The notes beneath the pieces are model-generated. The model saw only the letters and a program-made list of their open reading frames with translations, was not told the origin of the DNA and did no database searches. A stretch of 64,000 bases of DNA from Sinohyriopsis cumingii (lineage: Eukaryota; Mollusca; Bivalvia; Unionida; Unionidae): NCBI GenBank assembly GCA_028554795.2, contig CM068829.1:134163079-134227078 (forward strand). Reading direction: 5' to 3'. Shown here piece by piece: positions 13,685 through 26,363 of the stretch. The first letter of the stretch is position 1. Each line of letters starts with the position of its first letter. The translations under genes and the position numbers were made by a program.

Positions 13685-15923
13685 TTTCAGCCAAGTGTTT
13701 GCAAGAAAATACTAATAAATGAATAAAAAACATGAAATCAACAAGTATGCTCAAATTTCCTCAAAAGGTTATTAGTGCTACCAAGTGGACCTGATATTGC
13801 TAACCTTGTACTGGCCTTGATACATACCCCATTAAAAGTATAAGAATGAAGTTTGACCAAGATCTCAGTTTGATCCAAAACATTAAATGTCATCAATATT
13901 TTGTATCCGTTATAAAGCTTCTGCGATGGTAGCAAGTACAACTAATCTAAGCCAAGAGTAAGTCATTTATTGGCATTTGTTTTGTAAGTAGCAAATTCTA
14001 ACAAGATTTTATTAACATAAATTCAGAATAGCAAGCTTAGACAGTTTCTTTAAAAATAATACCTCTAGTATATCCACAAGGTCAACCAGTTGGAGACAAG
14101 GTTCAGTGTTTCCCTATAGGTGCAAGACTGAGAGTAATAAGTCACCTTTATGTTCGAACTGGAGGTCAACTTGAGTAAAAAAGAAATATCCCCATGGTGT
14201 AAGAACTGTGGGTCAAATTAAACATTTGGGGATTTCTGAAGCACAAATGAGGGTAAAGGGAAAACACTGAAGATCTGATCTCACTTGTATAGAACTTTTC
14301 AACTTGAGTACATATTTAACTCAGATTGTGTCTGAAACATTTTCTAAGGTGAAATGTGTGGTCAGTATCTTTATCTAATTCTTAATATACAAAAAAGTAG
14401 GTTTAATGCAATTACATGCATTCTAACAAAATTTACTAATAATCAGAATTTAAAATGTGAATAAGTTTTGACACAAACTTGTGATGTATGAACGTACAGG
14501 TAGATGAACAATATGCACATATTATGCTGGTATTCTAAATTTTAAAGACCATAAAGTTAGACACATAGCAATTGTTATCAAAATTTGTTTTGAAAACTTC
14601 TAGAACAGAAACAAGAAAACACAGATCACCTCATTATTATGCTGGTATTTCACTGGCAATAAAACTCATCATGCTAACTTTACATACTTCACCAAAATAT
14701 GCTCACATAAAATTATGCCTGGTAAATCAAAAAGCCAACATGAGCCCATAATACCTCTTTATTATCCATAGCTTTTGCCAATGGATTGGTATCATTTATC
14801 AAAACATGGAATTTGGTCAAATTATGTCACCTGGTTTAAGAGTAGTCGCTCTAAGTATTGTTTCCATTTTTAGTAATACAGGTAAATCCCATTAAAACAA
14901 GATTCGTTATAATGCGATTCTGCTTATAACGCAATGGCAGCATGGCTCCCATTTTTTAATTTAAGGTGATCTCTCTTTTTAACATCATAAATACATATTC
15001 TCTGAAAAGCCAATTATTTGTATCCCTAGCAGATTATATGATCAAGAGGTTAGTTAAAACTAATGACATTGAAGATTCAATGCATTTTTATGGGGAACTT
15101 TTTCAAAACATTTGTTAACACAATCCCACTTTTATTGCTATGTTATTCTTTGCACCCTCAGCATCGTGTTATAATGGGTTTTACCTGTAGTATTAATACT
15201 GGAAAGAAGCTCAAACAATTGAGATACTGTCCTCAGGATGCTGCCTTTTAAATTTGTTTAAATGCAGAACAGATTTGAAATAGATGTAGAAAACAGCTAA
15301 GTATGATGCATGACAGATGCATGTCCATACCATACCATATTAAGACAGAGTAGATTACGATTCAGAAGTCACCCTATATCTAAATATTTTTTAAAAATAT
15401 GAATAGTTTGCCTATCCTCAGAATGACAATTTGTACATTCCTCATGCTATTTGCAACCAATGATAGTTCAAAATGAACCAAATTTTAAACACAAACTTGT
15501 TTGTATTATCTGCATACTACAAATGTTCAGTGACATGCATCACCAAGAATGCATTTTAACCAACTGTACGATCTGCATGCAGTTTTGTATACCGGTATCA
15601 AATTTCTATATTAAATACAGTATGGTACAACTAGAGCCAAACACACACACACACATGCACACACACATAGGAAATGAACTTAGGATTATGCACAAAATGG
15701 AAAAATATGAACAAATTCAGGTGAACTAATGCCCTGAAACCAAAGGTGCAAACAACTACTATGAAAATATATTCAAGAACAGTTATGCAAGCATACTGAA
15801 AGCAAGAATACACATGATTCTGAATATATTCCACACTATCCTTAACATCATTGCATAACATTTTCTGTAAAAAAAATGAATGACTGTCCTTCATAAAGTC
15901 ACTGCATAGTTATATTATATCCA
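13685..15923. other. Non-coding stretch downstream of the HECT pseudogene
   Basis: No gene recognised. A (CA)n tract sits at 15641-15668. Short phrases such as TTATAATGCGATTCTGCTTATAAC (14905) and TTATAATGGGTTTTACC (15169) suggest an old repeat relic that I cannot assign. Confidence 0.4.
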
Positions 15924-16117
15924 TTATATTATATCCATGATCCAGATGCATGATTCCAATATACCATTGAATTCTCTGCGGAATTCAACAAAGCTCTCAT
16001 AATTTGATGGTAATTCAAGAACACAGCCACGGGTGTGTGCGACTGGTCTCCTGGTGAATTCAGAGTCACAACACACTAACCGAACAGATATCCTTTGTAC
16101 ATTCAGTACATCAGCAC
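15924..16117 (-). pseudogene. Terminal exon of HECT-domain E3-like gene
   Basis: On the minus strand a TATTGCAG acceptor ends at 16118 and the exon continues to a TAA at 15924-15926. The product carries the C-lobe signature of HECT ubiquitin ligases: Arg-Arg-Pro-Val-Ala-His-Thr, then Leu-Glu-Leu-Pro-x2-Tyr, then Phe-x-Glu-Phe-Arg. The residue after His-Thr, which is the catalytic Cys in HECT enzymes, is Arg here (CGT, 16029-16031). Phase matches the donor of the preceding exon. It most resembles the G2E3-like HECT proteins expanded in fish and molluscs. Confidence 0.7.
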
Positions 16118-16600
16118 CTGCAATAAATCAATATAATGTTATTCAAATATATGACATTTAGATGTGTCTGAAAGATTAACACAAGATTTAAAAAAATATG
16201 GATTTCAGGGGAAGATCTGAAGCATAATTATTTAAGGTTTGGGGAAGTGTCTAAATATTTGTGAGCTATACACCACAGTTCTGTATTAGTGAACAGTACA
16301 AGCCTACAAAGTTCTCTCCATGCAATTCTTCACACTTTCAGAGTCTAATTATTAATTGTTAAATGCCATTTTGTTCTCAATTTTTTGTTTGATTGCACTG
16401 GACAACAAATTTTTACAAAAGTCATGTTACTGAAATAAAATTAGTCAATTCTTATCAATTTTTATGTGCTGAACACGAATATGACAGTCAAATTGCAAAA
16501 TTGGCTCTAGTTTTTTTGTAATCTGCAAGAAATTAATGTTTACATAACGAAATGCATTCCAATAGTAAAAGGTCAACTGCAATAGCCTACCTATAAAAAA

Positions 16601-18301
16601 TCAAGTCATTGACCACATCTTAGATTTCTTCGCCTGTCTCTTGTACAGCTGTTCGGGAGCATCTCTGAGGAGTGTCCAGCAGTAGTCAGCCAGCATTGTA
16701 GTGGACCATTTTCCCTGGTATCTTTGTTCCATTGTTGCGATATCTTGATGAAAACGTTCGCCGTGTTCATCACTAACAATACCACAGTTGCTAGGAAAGA
16801 AATCCAAATGGGAATGAAGGAAGTGAATCTTTAGAGACATATTGCAGCCAAGTTTCTTATACTTCATCAACATGTCTTCTACTAGTTCCTTATAGTTTTC
16901 TGCCCTAACATTTCCGAGGAAGTTTGTAGAAACTAGGCGAAAAGCATTCCATGCTTGTTTCGCGTCACCTTCCAGCAAGTTGTTGAACCGGTCATCTTTG
17001 AAAAGCTCTCGAATCTGAGGACCCACAAAAACTCCCTCTTTAATCTTTGCTTCGCTGAGTCGAGGGAATTTTTCATGCAGGTATCGGAATGCTGGCAAAG
17101 TCCGGTCAATGGCTTTCACGAAGTTCTTCATCAAACCTAGTTTGATGTGAAGGGGTGGTAGCAAGATTTTCTGAGCCTCAACCAGAGCTGGGTGTTGGAT
17201 ATTCTTCTCTCCAATGGCTACATTCTGCCCGTGAGTCCATTCCTTCCTCATGTAGTGCATTTCCCTTGCTCGGCTATCCCACTCGCATAAGAAACACATG
17301 TATTTTGTATATCCTTGCTGCAGTCCCATTAAAAGGGCAACTACCTTCAAATCACCACAGAGGTGCCAGCTGTACTTGTTATACTCAATGGAATTCAGTA
17401 GCTGCCTTAAGTTATCGTATGTCTCTTTCATGTGGACAGCATACGCTACTGGAATAGATGGAAGAATGTTTCCATTGTGCAAAAGCACAGCCTTGAGACT
17501 CAGTTTCGAAGAGTCCACAAATAGTCTCCATTCTTGTGGGTCATGAGTGATTTTTAAAGCATTCATGAGGCCCTCAATATCGGAACAGAATATCAGATTA
17601 CTTTCCTTTCTGAAGAAAGGCTCCAATTGCTGGTGGCGCTTTCGATATGCAGTAATTGTGACATCTTCTTCTAGAAGATTCCATTGTTGGAGTCTTGATC
17701 CTAGCAATTCTGCCTTGTTCTTTGATAAGTCCAAATCACGAATCAGGTCATTTAGTTCTTCCTGTGTTATTCTGTGTGGGGTTGATGATGCACCACAGTG
17801 AAAATCTGGATCACTGCATGCTGATGGACCAGGAGAAGAACAGGTCGACTCACCTTTGTCTTCGTCAGATGAATCAAGAGAATATTCTGCTGGAGGTTCT
17901 GGAATAGGAAGTCCCTCACCATGTGGAACTGGTCTCAATGCAGACGGAATGTTTGGGTAGACTATTCTCGACTTCTTTCGCTTCGTTATTCCGCCGGAAA
18001 GAGGAGGAACCAAGCAGAAGTAACAGTCATTTAGGTGGTTGCTTGGCTCTCTCCACACCATTGGGACTGCAAACGGCATTGATGACCTTTTGCAATTCAA
18101 CCACTGTGAAAGCTGTGTTGTACATGTAGCACAGCATATATGCGGAGCCCAAGGCTTGTCTTGGTCACCAACCTTGCATCCGAAGTAAAGATGATATGCC
18201 TTCTTCACTTGAGAATTGATACTTTTCTTCTGGTTGGCAAATGTCACTTCCCCACAAATATAGCAAAAATTGTCCGCGGTATTAACACACTTTCGAGGCA
18301 T
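16601..18301 (-). CDS. Transposase-like protein, 566 aa, intact
   Basis: One uninterrupted ORF from ATG at 18301 to TGA at 16601. The N-terminus has a zinc-binding cluster: CYIC (Cys13, Cys16), FGC (Cys42), then HICCATC (residues 54-60), and a second CYFC pair near residues 93-96. A basic KRKKSR patch near 107-112 could be a nuclear signal. An acidic, Ser/Pro-rich linker (about 140-175) separates this from a core with Asp in FVDSSK, Asp in CGDLKVV and Glu in SDEHGERFHQD, which may form a DDE triad. I recognise the family as a repeated protein of invertebrate genomes but the superfamily is uncertain. Intactness suggests recent activity or selection. Confidence 0.75.
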   Translation of the reverse strand: MPRKCVNTADNFCYICGEVTFANQKKSINSQVKKAYHLYFGCKVGDQDKPWAPHICCATCTTQLSQWLNCKRSSMPFAVPMVWREPSNHLNDCYFCLVPPLSGGITKRKKSRIVYPNIPSALRPVPHGEGLPIPEPPAEYSLDSSDEDKGESTCSSPGPSACSDPDFHCGASSTPHRITQEELNDLIRDLDLSKNKAELLGSRLQQWNLLEEDVTITAYRKRHQQLEPFFRKESNLIFCSDIEGLMNALKITHDPQEWRLFVDSSKLSLKAVLLHNGNILPSIPVAYAVHMKETYDNLRQLLNSIEYNKYSWHLCGDLKVVALLMGLQQGYTKYMCFLCEWDSRAREMHYMRKEWTHGQNVAIGEKNIQHPALVEAQKILLPPLHIKLGLMKNFVKAIDRTLPAFRYLHEKFPRLSEAKIKEGVFVGPQIRELFKDDRFNNLLEGDAKQAWNAFRLVSTNFLGNVRAENYKELVEDMLMKYKKLGCNMSLKIHFLHSHLDFFPSNCGIVSDEHGERFHQDIATMEQRYQGKWSTTMLADYCWTLLRDAPEQLYKRQAKKSKMWSMT

Positions 18302-18415
18302 TACTGTTCTTTATTGTACGTAAATGGATAAAATAATAAGTTTTATGTAACAGTAGCTTGAACTGTCTCGCACAACGTCTAAAATATTTTAAATGCTGAA
18401 CCTATCTGATTGGGC

Positions 18416-18504
18416 TTTATATAGTACACTGCTTACGTCAGCTTCAGCAGCCGCCTGGCATTAGTATAATAGGCCTACACATGTATAGTACACTGCTGAC
18501 GTCA
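18416..18504 (-). promoter_or_regulatory. Putative promoter of the 566-aa ORF: TATA box and CRE
   Basis: On the minus strand TATATAAA lies at 18416-18423, about 115 bp before the ATG. Upstream is a perfect CRE palindrome TGACGTCA at 18497-18504, with a related TTACGTCAG site at 18433-18441. The two sites lie in two imperfect direct repeats, roughly 18418-18470 and 18485-18535 (shared TATAGTACACTGCT and TTCAGCAGCCGC). Assignment is by motif and position only. Confidence 0.5.
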
Positions 18505-18814
18505 ACTTACTTCAGCAGCCGCATGGCATTAGTATTGCATTGCATCAGAAAATGATGCAATCAACTGTGGATGATGTGAGCATGATGGTATTATGCAATG
18601 TTACATCATTATTCCGGATGTTGCTGCAGTCCTACTGGAGAAATTTACACAGTGAAACATAGAAAATGAGGTATATGAATATCTTCAAAACGAGAGCCAA
18701 TACAAATTTTTCACGGTTATATTCGTGTTCGGCACACCAAAATACTACAGATTAGGGCCTTTTCAAGTCAGTAATGATTTCACTGTTGACCAGTGTTGTT
18801 CATATACTAGAAAA

Positions 18815-19560
18815 CTCTACTTCCAGATAGCATGGTGACTTTCAAACCATTTGCTCATCAGCTAATATTAGATAATGAGATTCAGGCAAAAATCAGCTTG
18901 AGCTGCATTGTAAATCAGGGCTGTTTGGAGGATGTGGCAAAGTTTGGATGATATTATCAAGGAGTCTGTCAAGATGGCAGATTTATGTGCGGATGCAATG
19001 TTATGTAGTACGTTAACATCGTGAGTACTGGTCAACAACCACTGACAACACATTGAAGGCATAAAAATCTCCAGTGATACTAGCTGAATCAGGCATCAGT
19101 ATCTGTTTGAACGAGCCATTTGCATAAACAAAAAGCATCTAAAACTATCTTGACAATACAACTATGTCAAATAATTTTTTATCTTTGCTTGTTTTCTCCA
19201 ATCCAAACTTTATTATTCTTCTCTTGTGTTAGGTAAAAAAAAGTAAATCCATGTTTTGTCACCTGTGACAATTTCATTAAAATATTTGTGAACACCCTGT
19301 TCATATTTGGTGAATAGCTGTGTGGCAATTTCAACCGGACTCACTTTTGATTTTGTCAACAAATGTGGGACATTTCTTGTAGAATTGTTTCTCCTTCTCT
19401 AGCATTTCTTAGGTCACCATCATTTACCTATATGTATGCTACATCACTTGCATACATCTGCTGGTGTCTAGCATGCTGCACAAGCATTTCACAGCATGTT
19501 ACTTTGTCTATAGATTGTCATTAAATTTATCGACAGGTTCAAAGAAACTAAAACGCTATA
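18815..19560 (-). pseudogene. Mariner/Tc1-type transposase remnant
   Basis: Read on the minus strand with several frame changes, 19250-19400 gives a phrase like IVTGDKTWIYF and 18990-19010 gives ASAHKSAI. In mariner-type transposases these surround the first and second catalytic Asp. The remnant begins just outside the right end of the 2.4-kb transposon. Too decayed for a family call. Confidence 0.45.
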
Positions 19561-22331
19561 TCAAAATATTCAGAACGTTTAATAAAAATTGCATGTAAGT
19601 TAACTTGATATTTTATGGAGTTTTCATGCATATATTTTTTTTTACTTTCTCAGGTTATGTGTTTGCTTTATTTCACAGCTACCTTCAGAATAGTGATTAT
19701 CTTGTAAATGAAGAAAAGTCCTTGGAATTATTATGGATTATTTATTGGAGATCTCTTAGATGCCATGACAGGTAGTGCAGAATAATGTATGTTGCATGCT
19801 CTTAATTATTCCCACTTGTTCCTGTAACTAGGAACTTGTACATGTGAATTTACAAATCCCTAATTTACATTGATTTATTAAAATACAAAATCCACGATTC
19901 TTTATTTATAGAGGCTACATCACTTTTTTTGTTTTAGGAAATAATCTCTGTGGTACATACAAGCACAGAACCATCTAATACTCTAATATAACCTTCACTT
20001 TCTCATTGATATTTATATCATGGATGTGGTATATGCATTCTTTCAATTAATTTGAGTTTTCTTTTTAAGTTGCCTTTATGCTTGTTGAATTTAATGTTCT
20101 TTATCTTAGGACTCCAAGTCATACAATATGTAATCGAAAGGAAGTGTGTTTCTCTTGAATACAACATGAAAATCTAAAATTCACTTCCGGTATTGTGAAT
20201 ATAATCCCAAATAAACAGTCTTGAATGTCCTGATGAACAATTATGTAATCCAGAATGTCTTTGAATGGGCTGTCAATAATCCCAAAGTAGTGTTTTAGTC
20301 CTAAAAGTTAATAAGCACTTTGTAATTCCAACAAAACCCACTAACTCATACACAAAGTCAAGTCATGAACTCAAATTCAAGTAAACATCTTGTTTACTTC
20401 TTAGAAATATGACAAAAGTCAGGTAGGAACAACCCTCAATCATGGAAAAGCTTTTGCACACAATATAGATATACATATCACTGTTCTATGTCGACACCAA
20501 TCTATCTGACTAGCTGCAAGTATATTTTCATGCAGTAATGTTTATGTTTATTGATACGTAAGCATACAATTACAAACATGATGAGAAGCGGAGTGTTGGG
20601 GGGGGGGGCAGGGATCAAGTTATGACATCAAAATAACCCATGGACATAATACATGTAATGACGTAATCATATTTAGTGCCCAACTCGTTCTACTAGTCAT
20701 ATTATTTGATGACCAAATTCGATGAAATACATGTAGTCAAATATTACTTTGAAAATGATTTTTAAAGCAGCAATGTAAGAAATGAAGGAGACATAGATCA
20801 TTGACACTTACGGTTCAGCCAAGTAAAAAACTGTAAATTTCACTTTATAAAAAAATGAAGGTTTCTTATATAAGTTAGTCACACTCTGCTTGAAGCCATT
20901 TTTCAATTAAACCATTTAAATGCTAAAAATAAATGTTTGGTACTTTTACTTGATTGACTGTGTTGAGGCCTAATGTGATGACTGGGCCATCCAGTCTTGA
21001 CTATAAACAGCACCATACTGCCTCATCACAGAAGTCTCTGGTGGTATCTAGTGTTACATAATCTTATAAACTGCTTCATTTCATTTTTGCTGGCAAGTTA
21101 TATTACATTTATTTAGATATCTTCTATACATGTCAGCTAGATGTATTATTTACATCGGTGTATGAATACCAGGTATGAACAGTTCAGTGGTATTTCCAGC
21201 AGACCCTATGGCATAACCTTATGACCAGTTTGTATGGCTTGATGCATTTGCACTAGGTGCACTGATTGTGTAACATTTGACAAACCACAAGGTGCTGTGA
21301 TGATGGCCTGAAGCAGTTTGTGGTACTGTGTGTACACACAGCCACTAACTGCTTCAGTCTATCATACCTGTGACCAAGTGGACCCTATAGTTAAGGAAGC
21401 CCGGTGATGGTTTCCAGATTAACAGTATAGATATTCTTGAGATCAAAGTTTGTGCACAATTTAAATTGAATATATTCAACATTTCAAAAATTATTGAGAG
21501 GCAGTGATAGTTTGAATTAGGTAAAGAGCCATAACTCCATCAAACATGAAGTGATTTCAGTTATAATCCCAGTTAACCAAGGAATTTTTGCAACATCTTT
21601 AGTATAAAGTTTTTAATACCATATGTAAAAGTAAATGAGTGGAAATAACAAACGTAAGTTGATAAAGGGAGATAAACTTGAAGCAAATATATAAAATCAG
21701 ATTTTGTTAAAAATGTAACTTGGTGTAAGATATTCCAGATGAATATTGTAACGTACCAACTTCAGCTTAAATACCTTTACCTATCCAATAGGGTTCTGTG
21801 TACCTTTCATGCGATATATCTGGAAACAGTGGTGTAGCTGTGGTATAAAAAATGATACAGACCTTAACAGTTTACACTTTTTCCATCCAAAATTAACAGA
21901 TTTGTTATGTAATTAGGTACTTTGGTGGGTAATCAACAGCAATGCAGTTGATTAGTTGTAGAAAACATGATGAAAAGTTCTTGATTTCAAATATCTAGTT
22001 CACAATGACCCCATAAATCCTCTGCATACCAATCAATCATCTACACAAGCATTATTTCTGCCATGGATATATTTACTTTCATCCTAGACAATGCCTACTT
22101 CCCCATGTAAACTCTCATCCAAACGGACTGCATATCTAATTAATTATCTACTATTTGAAGCCTACACAGTGCCAAAATTATTCATGTCAGAAAAATACTG
22201 AAATGGCCTTATTTCTTCATCATCAATTGTTTTCTGCAGTTATTAATCTTACTTCATCCTTTGGGACTACTACCTGATGAGTTTAAATAATAATTCATAT
22301 ACTATGAGTTTCTTAAAGTTTGTATGCTTAC
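19561..22331. other. Rest of the HECT pseudogene's last intron
   Basis: No exon recognised. 20180-20430 shares a diverged repeat with 31450-32050 (GTATTGTGAAT, TTAGTCC, TGTAATTCCA, AGTCAGGTAGG). A 12-base G run is at 20597-20608. Confidence 0.45.
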
Positions 22332-23917
22332 CTGTGACAAATCTCAAGAAGTTCCTCAGCATGTCTTCAGAAAGACATTTAATATACTTCTTTAGGTACT
22401 GAACAGTTTCCCTCTGTGCACTGGCCAAGTCATCTGGAAGATCCAGTATCTGCAGCACTTTTTTTGTTGTGGGAGCCAGATATAAAAATAATTCACCAAG
22501 GTCTCCTGGTAGCAATGGTTGAAGATCCGAACAGAAAATATCATGCCAACATTCAGCAACAAAGGCAGGTGCCTGGATGAGCTCCTTGTGGGCAACCTGT
22601 TTCAGTATTGTACAAATGTTATCTTTGGTTGGTCTGTGACACACATCATGAGATTCACAAGCTTCAAGTATATCATCAAGGTTTACAAGCTGAATAGGGA
22701 AATATATATATATTGTTTGTACACAAGAACAATTATTCTGGCACAAGCTTTCCAATGTTTGTCAGTCATGATGTGAGAAATCACTGGAACTTTAATATGA
22801 TTGTCAACTGTGCTTGTTTCATACAATGTATGCCAAAATTCTGATAGTGCATCGCATAAAATACCACCTCTGTCCTCCCCAGCCTCTTTTAGACCATTGG
22901 GGAATATCATTTCTACTTCAATGTTTGTGCCACTTAAATCCAAACTACTATTTTTCAAGAAGAACTCAATAAATTTTTTGAAAACATGTCCTCTATTGGA
23001 GCTGAATTACTTTCACACATGTCCCAATGGTCTCATTTAGGTCCGAAATTTCAGATGTTGGATTTAAGAAGGAGAATATAACCTCACTGCTATCATCTAC
23101 AGAGTGACCATAACTTGCCATATCATGGGACAAAGGATTTTTTCTGGGCAGAGTCGTAAGTCACCATCAGATGAAGAATCATTGGAAACTACATTCATGC
23201 TAGTTTCTCTGCCAAGTTCTGGTAACTGTCCCAAGTGTAAGTCTCTTTGAACTTCTAATGCTTCTTTATTGGTGGTAAGGTCTGAGGATTCATTATCCTT
23301 AGTCTCATCAATTCCAGCTGAGGTGCATCTCCTAGTTGTTGCCATATATACATGCAACAATTTCTTTTTTGTTTCATTATATACTTCCTCTAAAGTTTTT
23401 TCTTAAGGAACGGAACATCGGCTAAAGTCACTGATATCAAATGTAAACTTTTCCACTTGCCTTGCATTGACTCTCCATGAGGAAAGAATAGTATCTTTGC
23501 TGTTTCCAGTAATTTTGTCATTGTAATGTGCAAGTAAAGTTTAAGTTGTCTTGTACCACCACCATTAGCTGTTTTGACCTGCTTATAAGACTCTGTTACT
23601 GGATCAAAATCCAACCATCCAACTTCCAACCTTCTCTGTACCTTCTTTGCATTTCTATTTCCAATTAATGAAAGATAGTGTCCATGAGACTGATTACTGT
23701 CTTCACTAGCAACATTATATTTCTTTGAAATGAGTCTATCTTTCAACCGCATCAAAAGATTATGCTTTCTATCCTCACTTGAGCTTCCTTTCTTCATGGA
23801 TTCGGAAGATACCATGTGTCTAGCGAAGGCAAACACTGCTATTCTGTCACTATACTTAGGAACATATTCCTTTAAATCCTCATCTGTCATCAGAGCAATG
23901 ACAGACTCGTCAATCTA
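22332..23917 (-). pseudogene. HECT-domain E3-like gene, large penultimate exon (frameshifted)
   Basis: An acceptor AG precedes 23917; the exon ends with a consensus donor (CACAG/GTAAGC) at 22332. It starts with a SAM-like stretch (MTDEDLKEYVPKYSDRIAVF), then GGGTRQLKLYL and ILFFPHGES, as in G2E3/HECT-like mollusc proteins. The HECT N-lobe appears as EDRGGILCDALSEFWHTLYE. The frame breaks at least four times: an A run near 23398, near 23130, near 22970-23000, and the AT repeat near 22700. After Phe-Val-Thr-Gly the reading continues in the exon at 15924-16117. Earlier exons were not found. Confidence 0.65.
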
Positions 23918-24479
23918 TAATGTTGGAATAGTGACAAGAATGACGATAAATAGAAGAAAAATGAGTTGTTTTAAAAAAATATAAATATCAATTTTCCCCC
24001 TAACCATCACAACAATTGATATTATTATGTGATGCTGGTACTTCAAAGAGTGAAGGAAACCTATAGCAAGGTGTAAAAGTATTATTTTTATTTAAAGTTG
24101 ATAAGGAAACTTGGAGATTTTTCAGGTCTATATTTAATCTTTCTCTCATGATATACAATAGTTCAGTCAACGTAATGATCATACAGAAAGCTACAGCTCT
24201 TCAAAAGTAAAGCCAAGTTTTACATTTGTCAAAACAATGGCCAGGAGGCAGAAATCGTGGACCTCACTCCACAAAAAAAAACCAAATGTTGAAAAAAACA
24301 AGATATTAACAATTATAAAACAATGCATACCAAAAATGTCAAAGTCCAAACAAGAGTCATTCAATGTGACTTGTGCTCTACTGCTCATCTGCTGATTGTT
24401 ATAACCTTTATTCCTCAATAACAAGATATTCCAATTAGCTGCTGTGGTGGATATATTCAATGTCAGAAAATGAGACTGG

Positions 24480-25190
24480 GACCAGTTTCATTTAGGACAA
24501 TCAATACTTTATTTAGGACCAACACTACATCATAAGAAATCTTCTGGAGGAAACCCCATGTTGATATGATTTTCCCTTTTGGAGGTATAACTATAAAACA
24601 AGATTTTCAAGATGGCTGCTATGGGGGCCACACTGGACATCACATTCAAACCATTTTCATTTGGTCCACATCTAGACATCGTAATAAAACTTTCAGTAAA
24701 AACCCCATGTTGATATGACCATCCATTCAGTAGAAGTAAGGACAACAAGATTTTCAAGATGGTACTGACATCAAAGTGGCACATGTTCAGTTCGGCCAAT
24801 TAGACAGGATAAGAAGTGTTCTGGCGAAAACCTCATGTCATTATGACTTTCCATTTAGGAGAAGTATCGATAAAATGTTTAAAATGGTTGCTATGGTGGC
24901 CATATTGGAAGTCAGATCAGCACCATTTTCTTTTAGGACCAACAAGATTTTATTAAGATTTCTTGGTGAAAATCCCATCTTTAAGTGACCATCTATTCAG
25001 CAGGATTAGTGACAGTATGGTGGCCATATTCTTTTGGATGTCCATGTGGCATCATTTTAATCAATACCGATTTGGCCATGTAATTAATGTGTGTGTAAAG
25101 TTTAATGGCAATCCTTCAAGTAGCTTAGTAAGAGTAGCAATAATAAATGCACTAATGGACAGATGGTCATTTAGACGATAGACAACAGGC
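24480..25190. repeat. Degenerate tandem repeat, period about 130-145 bp
   Basis: Four diverged units share CCCATGTTGATATGA (24556, 24702, and variants near 24826 and 24974), TTTTCAAGATGG and TTTCATTTAGGACC. ORFs inside are short and inconsistent between units. Origin unknown. Confidence 0.65.
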
Positions 25191-25515
25191 CATCCCATAA
25201 GCTCTTCTGGTCTATGAACAGTACAGCTACAAAACTTTTTAAAATCTGTAAATTGCTACAATGGCTTGGAAATCTAATTGTGTCATTTACATAATAATAT
25301 AAAAAGAAAAGATGCCTACTAAATTTTATTCATGAACCTCAAGTGACCTTTTAAGTAAATGTGCTAATACTGTCTGGTCAAAAATGCCTTTGTTTGAAAT
25401 GAATCTAGTGAATGTTTAAAAGGTTTTAAAATAAGGTCACACTCACTGGAACCTAATCCGGTCTTGGCATCAAATCAAATTATTTAAATGTCAGAAAAGA
25501 TAATTAGGTTTATAC

Positions 25516-26358
25516 CTGAATCATTCCCATGAAGAAAAACTGTAGAATGCTTTTGTCCAAAATGTCTCCACCAAAGTGACCATCATTTCGAATATGTTGA
25601 AATAGATCAATCCAGAATTCTGCACATTGTTTTCGAAAATGTCCCCACCAACACTCGATCCTTTGGTTATAGGTACTAGCACCTTCTAAGAATGCATTTT
25701 CATTAACGTATCCATTTTGCCTGTTTCTCCTCAGAAAACTCTGGAAACTCTTGATGTAACAATTTTCAGTTCCAAGGTCGCCTCTTACGAGATTGGGTAC
25801 TCCACCTAATTTTCCAACAGTACTTATAAAATAACTACCTATGATTCTTGGATAGCTGGAATTATGATACACATAAAGCCATACAATATTTCTTGAATAT
25901 CCATCGATACATCCATTTATACAGAATCCACATGGCTTCAACTTATCGTACGAATCAATGTGCCAGATATAATTTGGTCCTTTGGCAAAATATTCCCGTC
26001 TATTAATACGTCGTGCTCTTCTAGCCTGACACCCATTAGGATACAACGTGGATAGAATGAGTTGCACGTCTTCTTTTCTCACTTTTAAGCCATTAGCCAC
26101 ACATTTTGCACGCATCCATCGATATCCATGTAATTGACCTGAACGATTGATTTCATTGGATATAAAGAATATGACATTTTCTACATCGCTGTACTCTTTA
26201 TGCCTTGAAAGACCTCTAAATTTTAATATGCGTCTTAGATGACGTTCACTGATGGTAATCCCATGTTGAACTGAAAGAACAGTGATGATGTCTTTATAAA
26301 GAAGTCCTAGTTTGAAGTAGAACCTAATAAGCTCAATTCTGACGCCAGCATCCGCCGT
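25516..26358 (-). pseudogene. Integrase-core transposase exon 1, copy 2 (open frame, start codon lost)
   Basis: 281 codons are open on the minus strand, from the position of the copy-1 start to a CAG/GTATA donor at 25516. The start codon is ACG instead of ATG (26356-26358). The full triad is present: Asp at about 25956 (WHIDSYD), Asp in RGDLGTEN and Glu in RIECWW at 25654-25656, the Glu that copy 1 has lost. It keeps the five codons missing from copy 1. Three bases before the ACG sits the edge of a MITE, so its leader and possibly its start were disrupted. An upstream alternative start or spliced leader cannot be excluded. Confidence 0.7.
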
Positions 26359-26363
26359 TGTAA

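Larger units (their letters stand above)
16396..18795 (-). mobile_element. 2.4-kb DNA transposon, Chapaev/CACTA (CMC)-like, ORF intact
   Basis: The ends are inverted: 16396 begins CACTGGACAACA and 18795 ends with the complement of CACTGGTCAACA. Inner parts match again (16462-16515 versus 18690-18742, sharing GAACACGAATAT and ATTGGCTCT). Both ends are flanked by TTG (16393-16395, 18796-18798), a possible 3-bp target duplication. CAC-initial ends with a 3-bp duplication suit the CMC group (EnSpm, Chapaev3). The outermost ~60 bp of the inverted repeats match poorly. The element lies in the last intron of the HECT pseudogene, in the same orientation. Confidence 0.65.

Noticed and set aside
13402..13726. 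Repeat protein encoded by the 36-bp units
   Set aside because: Both strands are open equally and the substitutions show no protein-level pattern.
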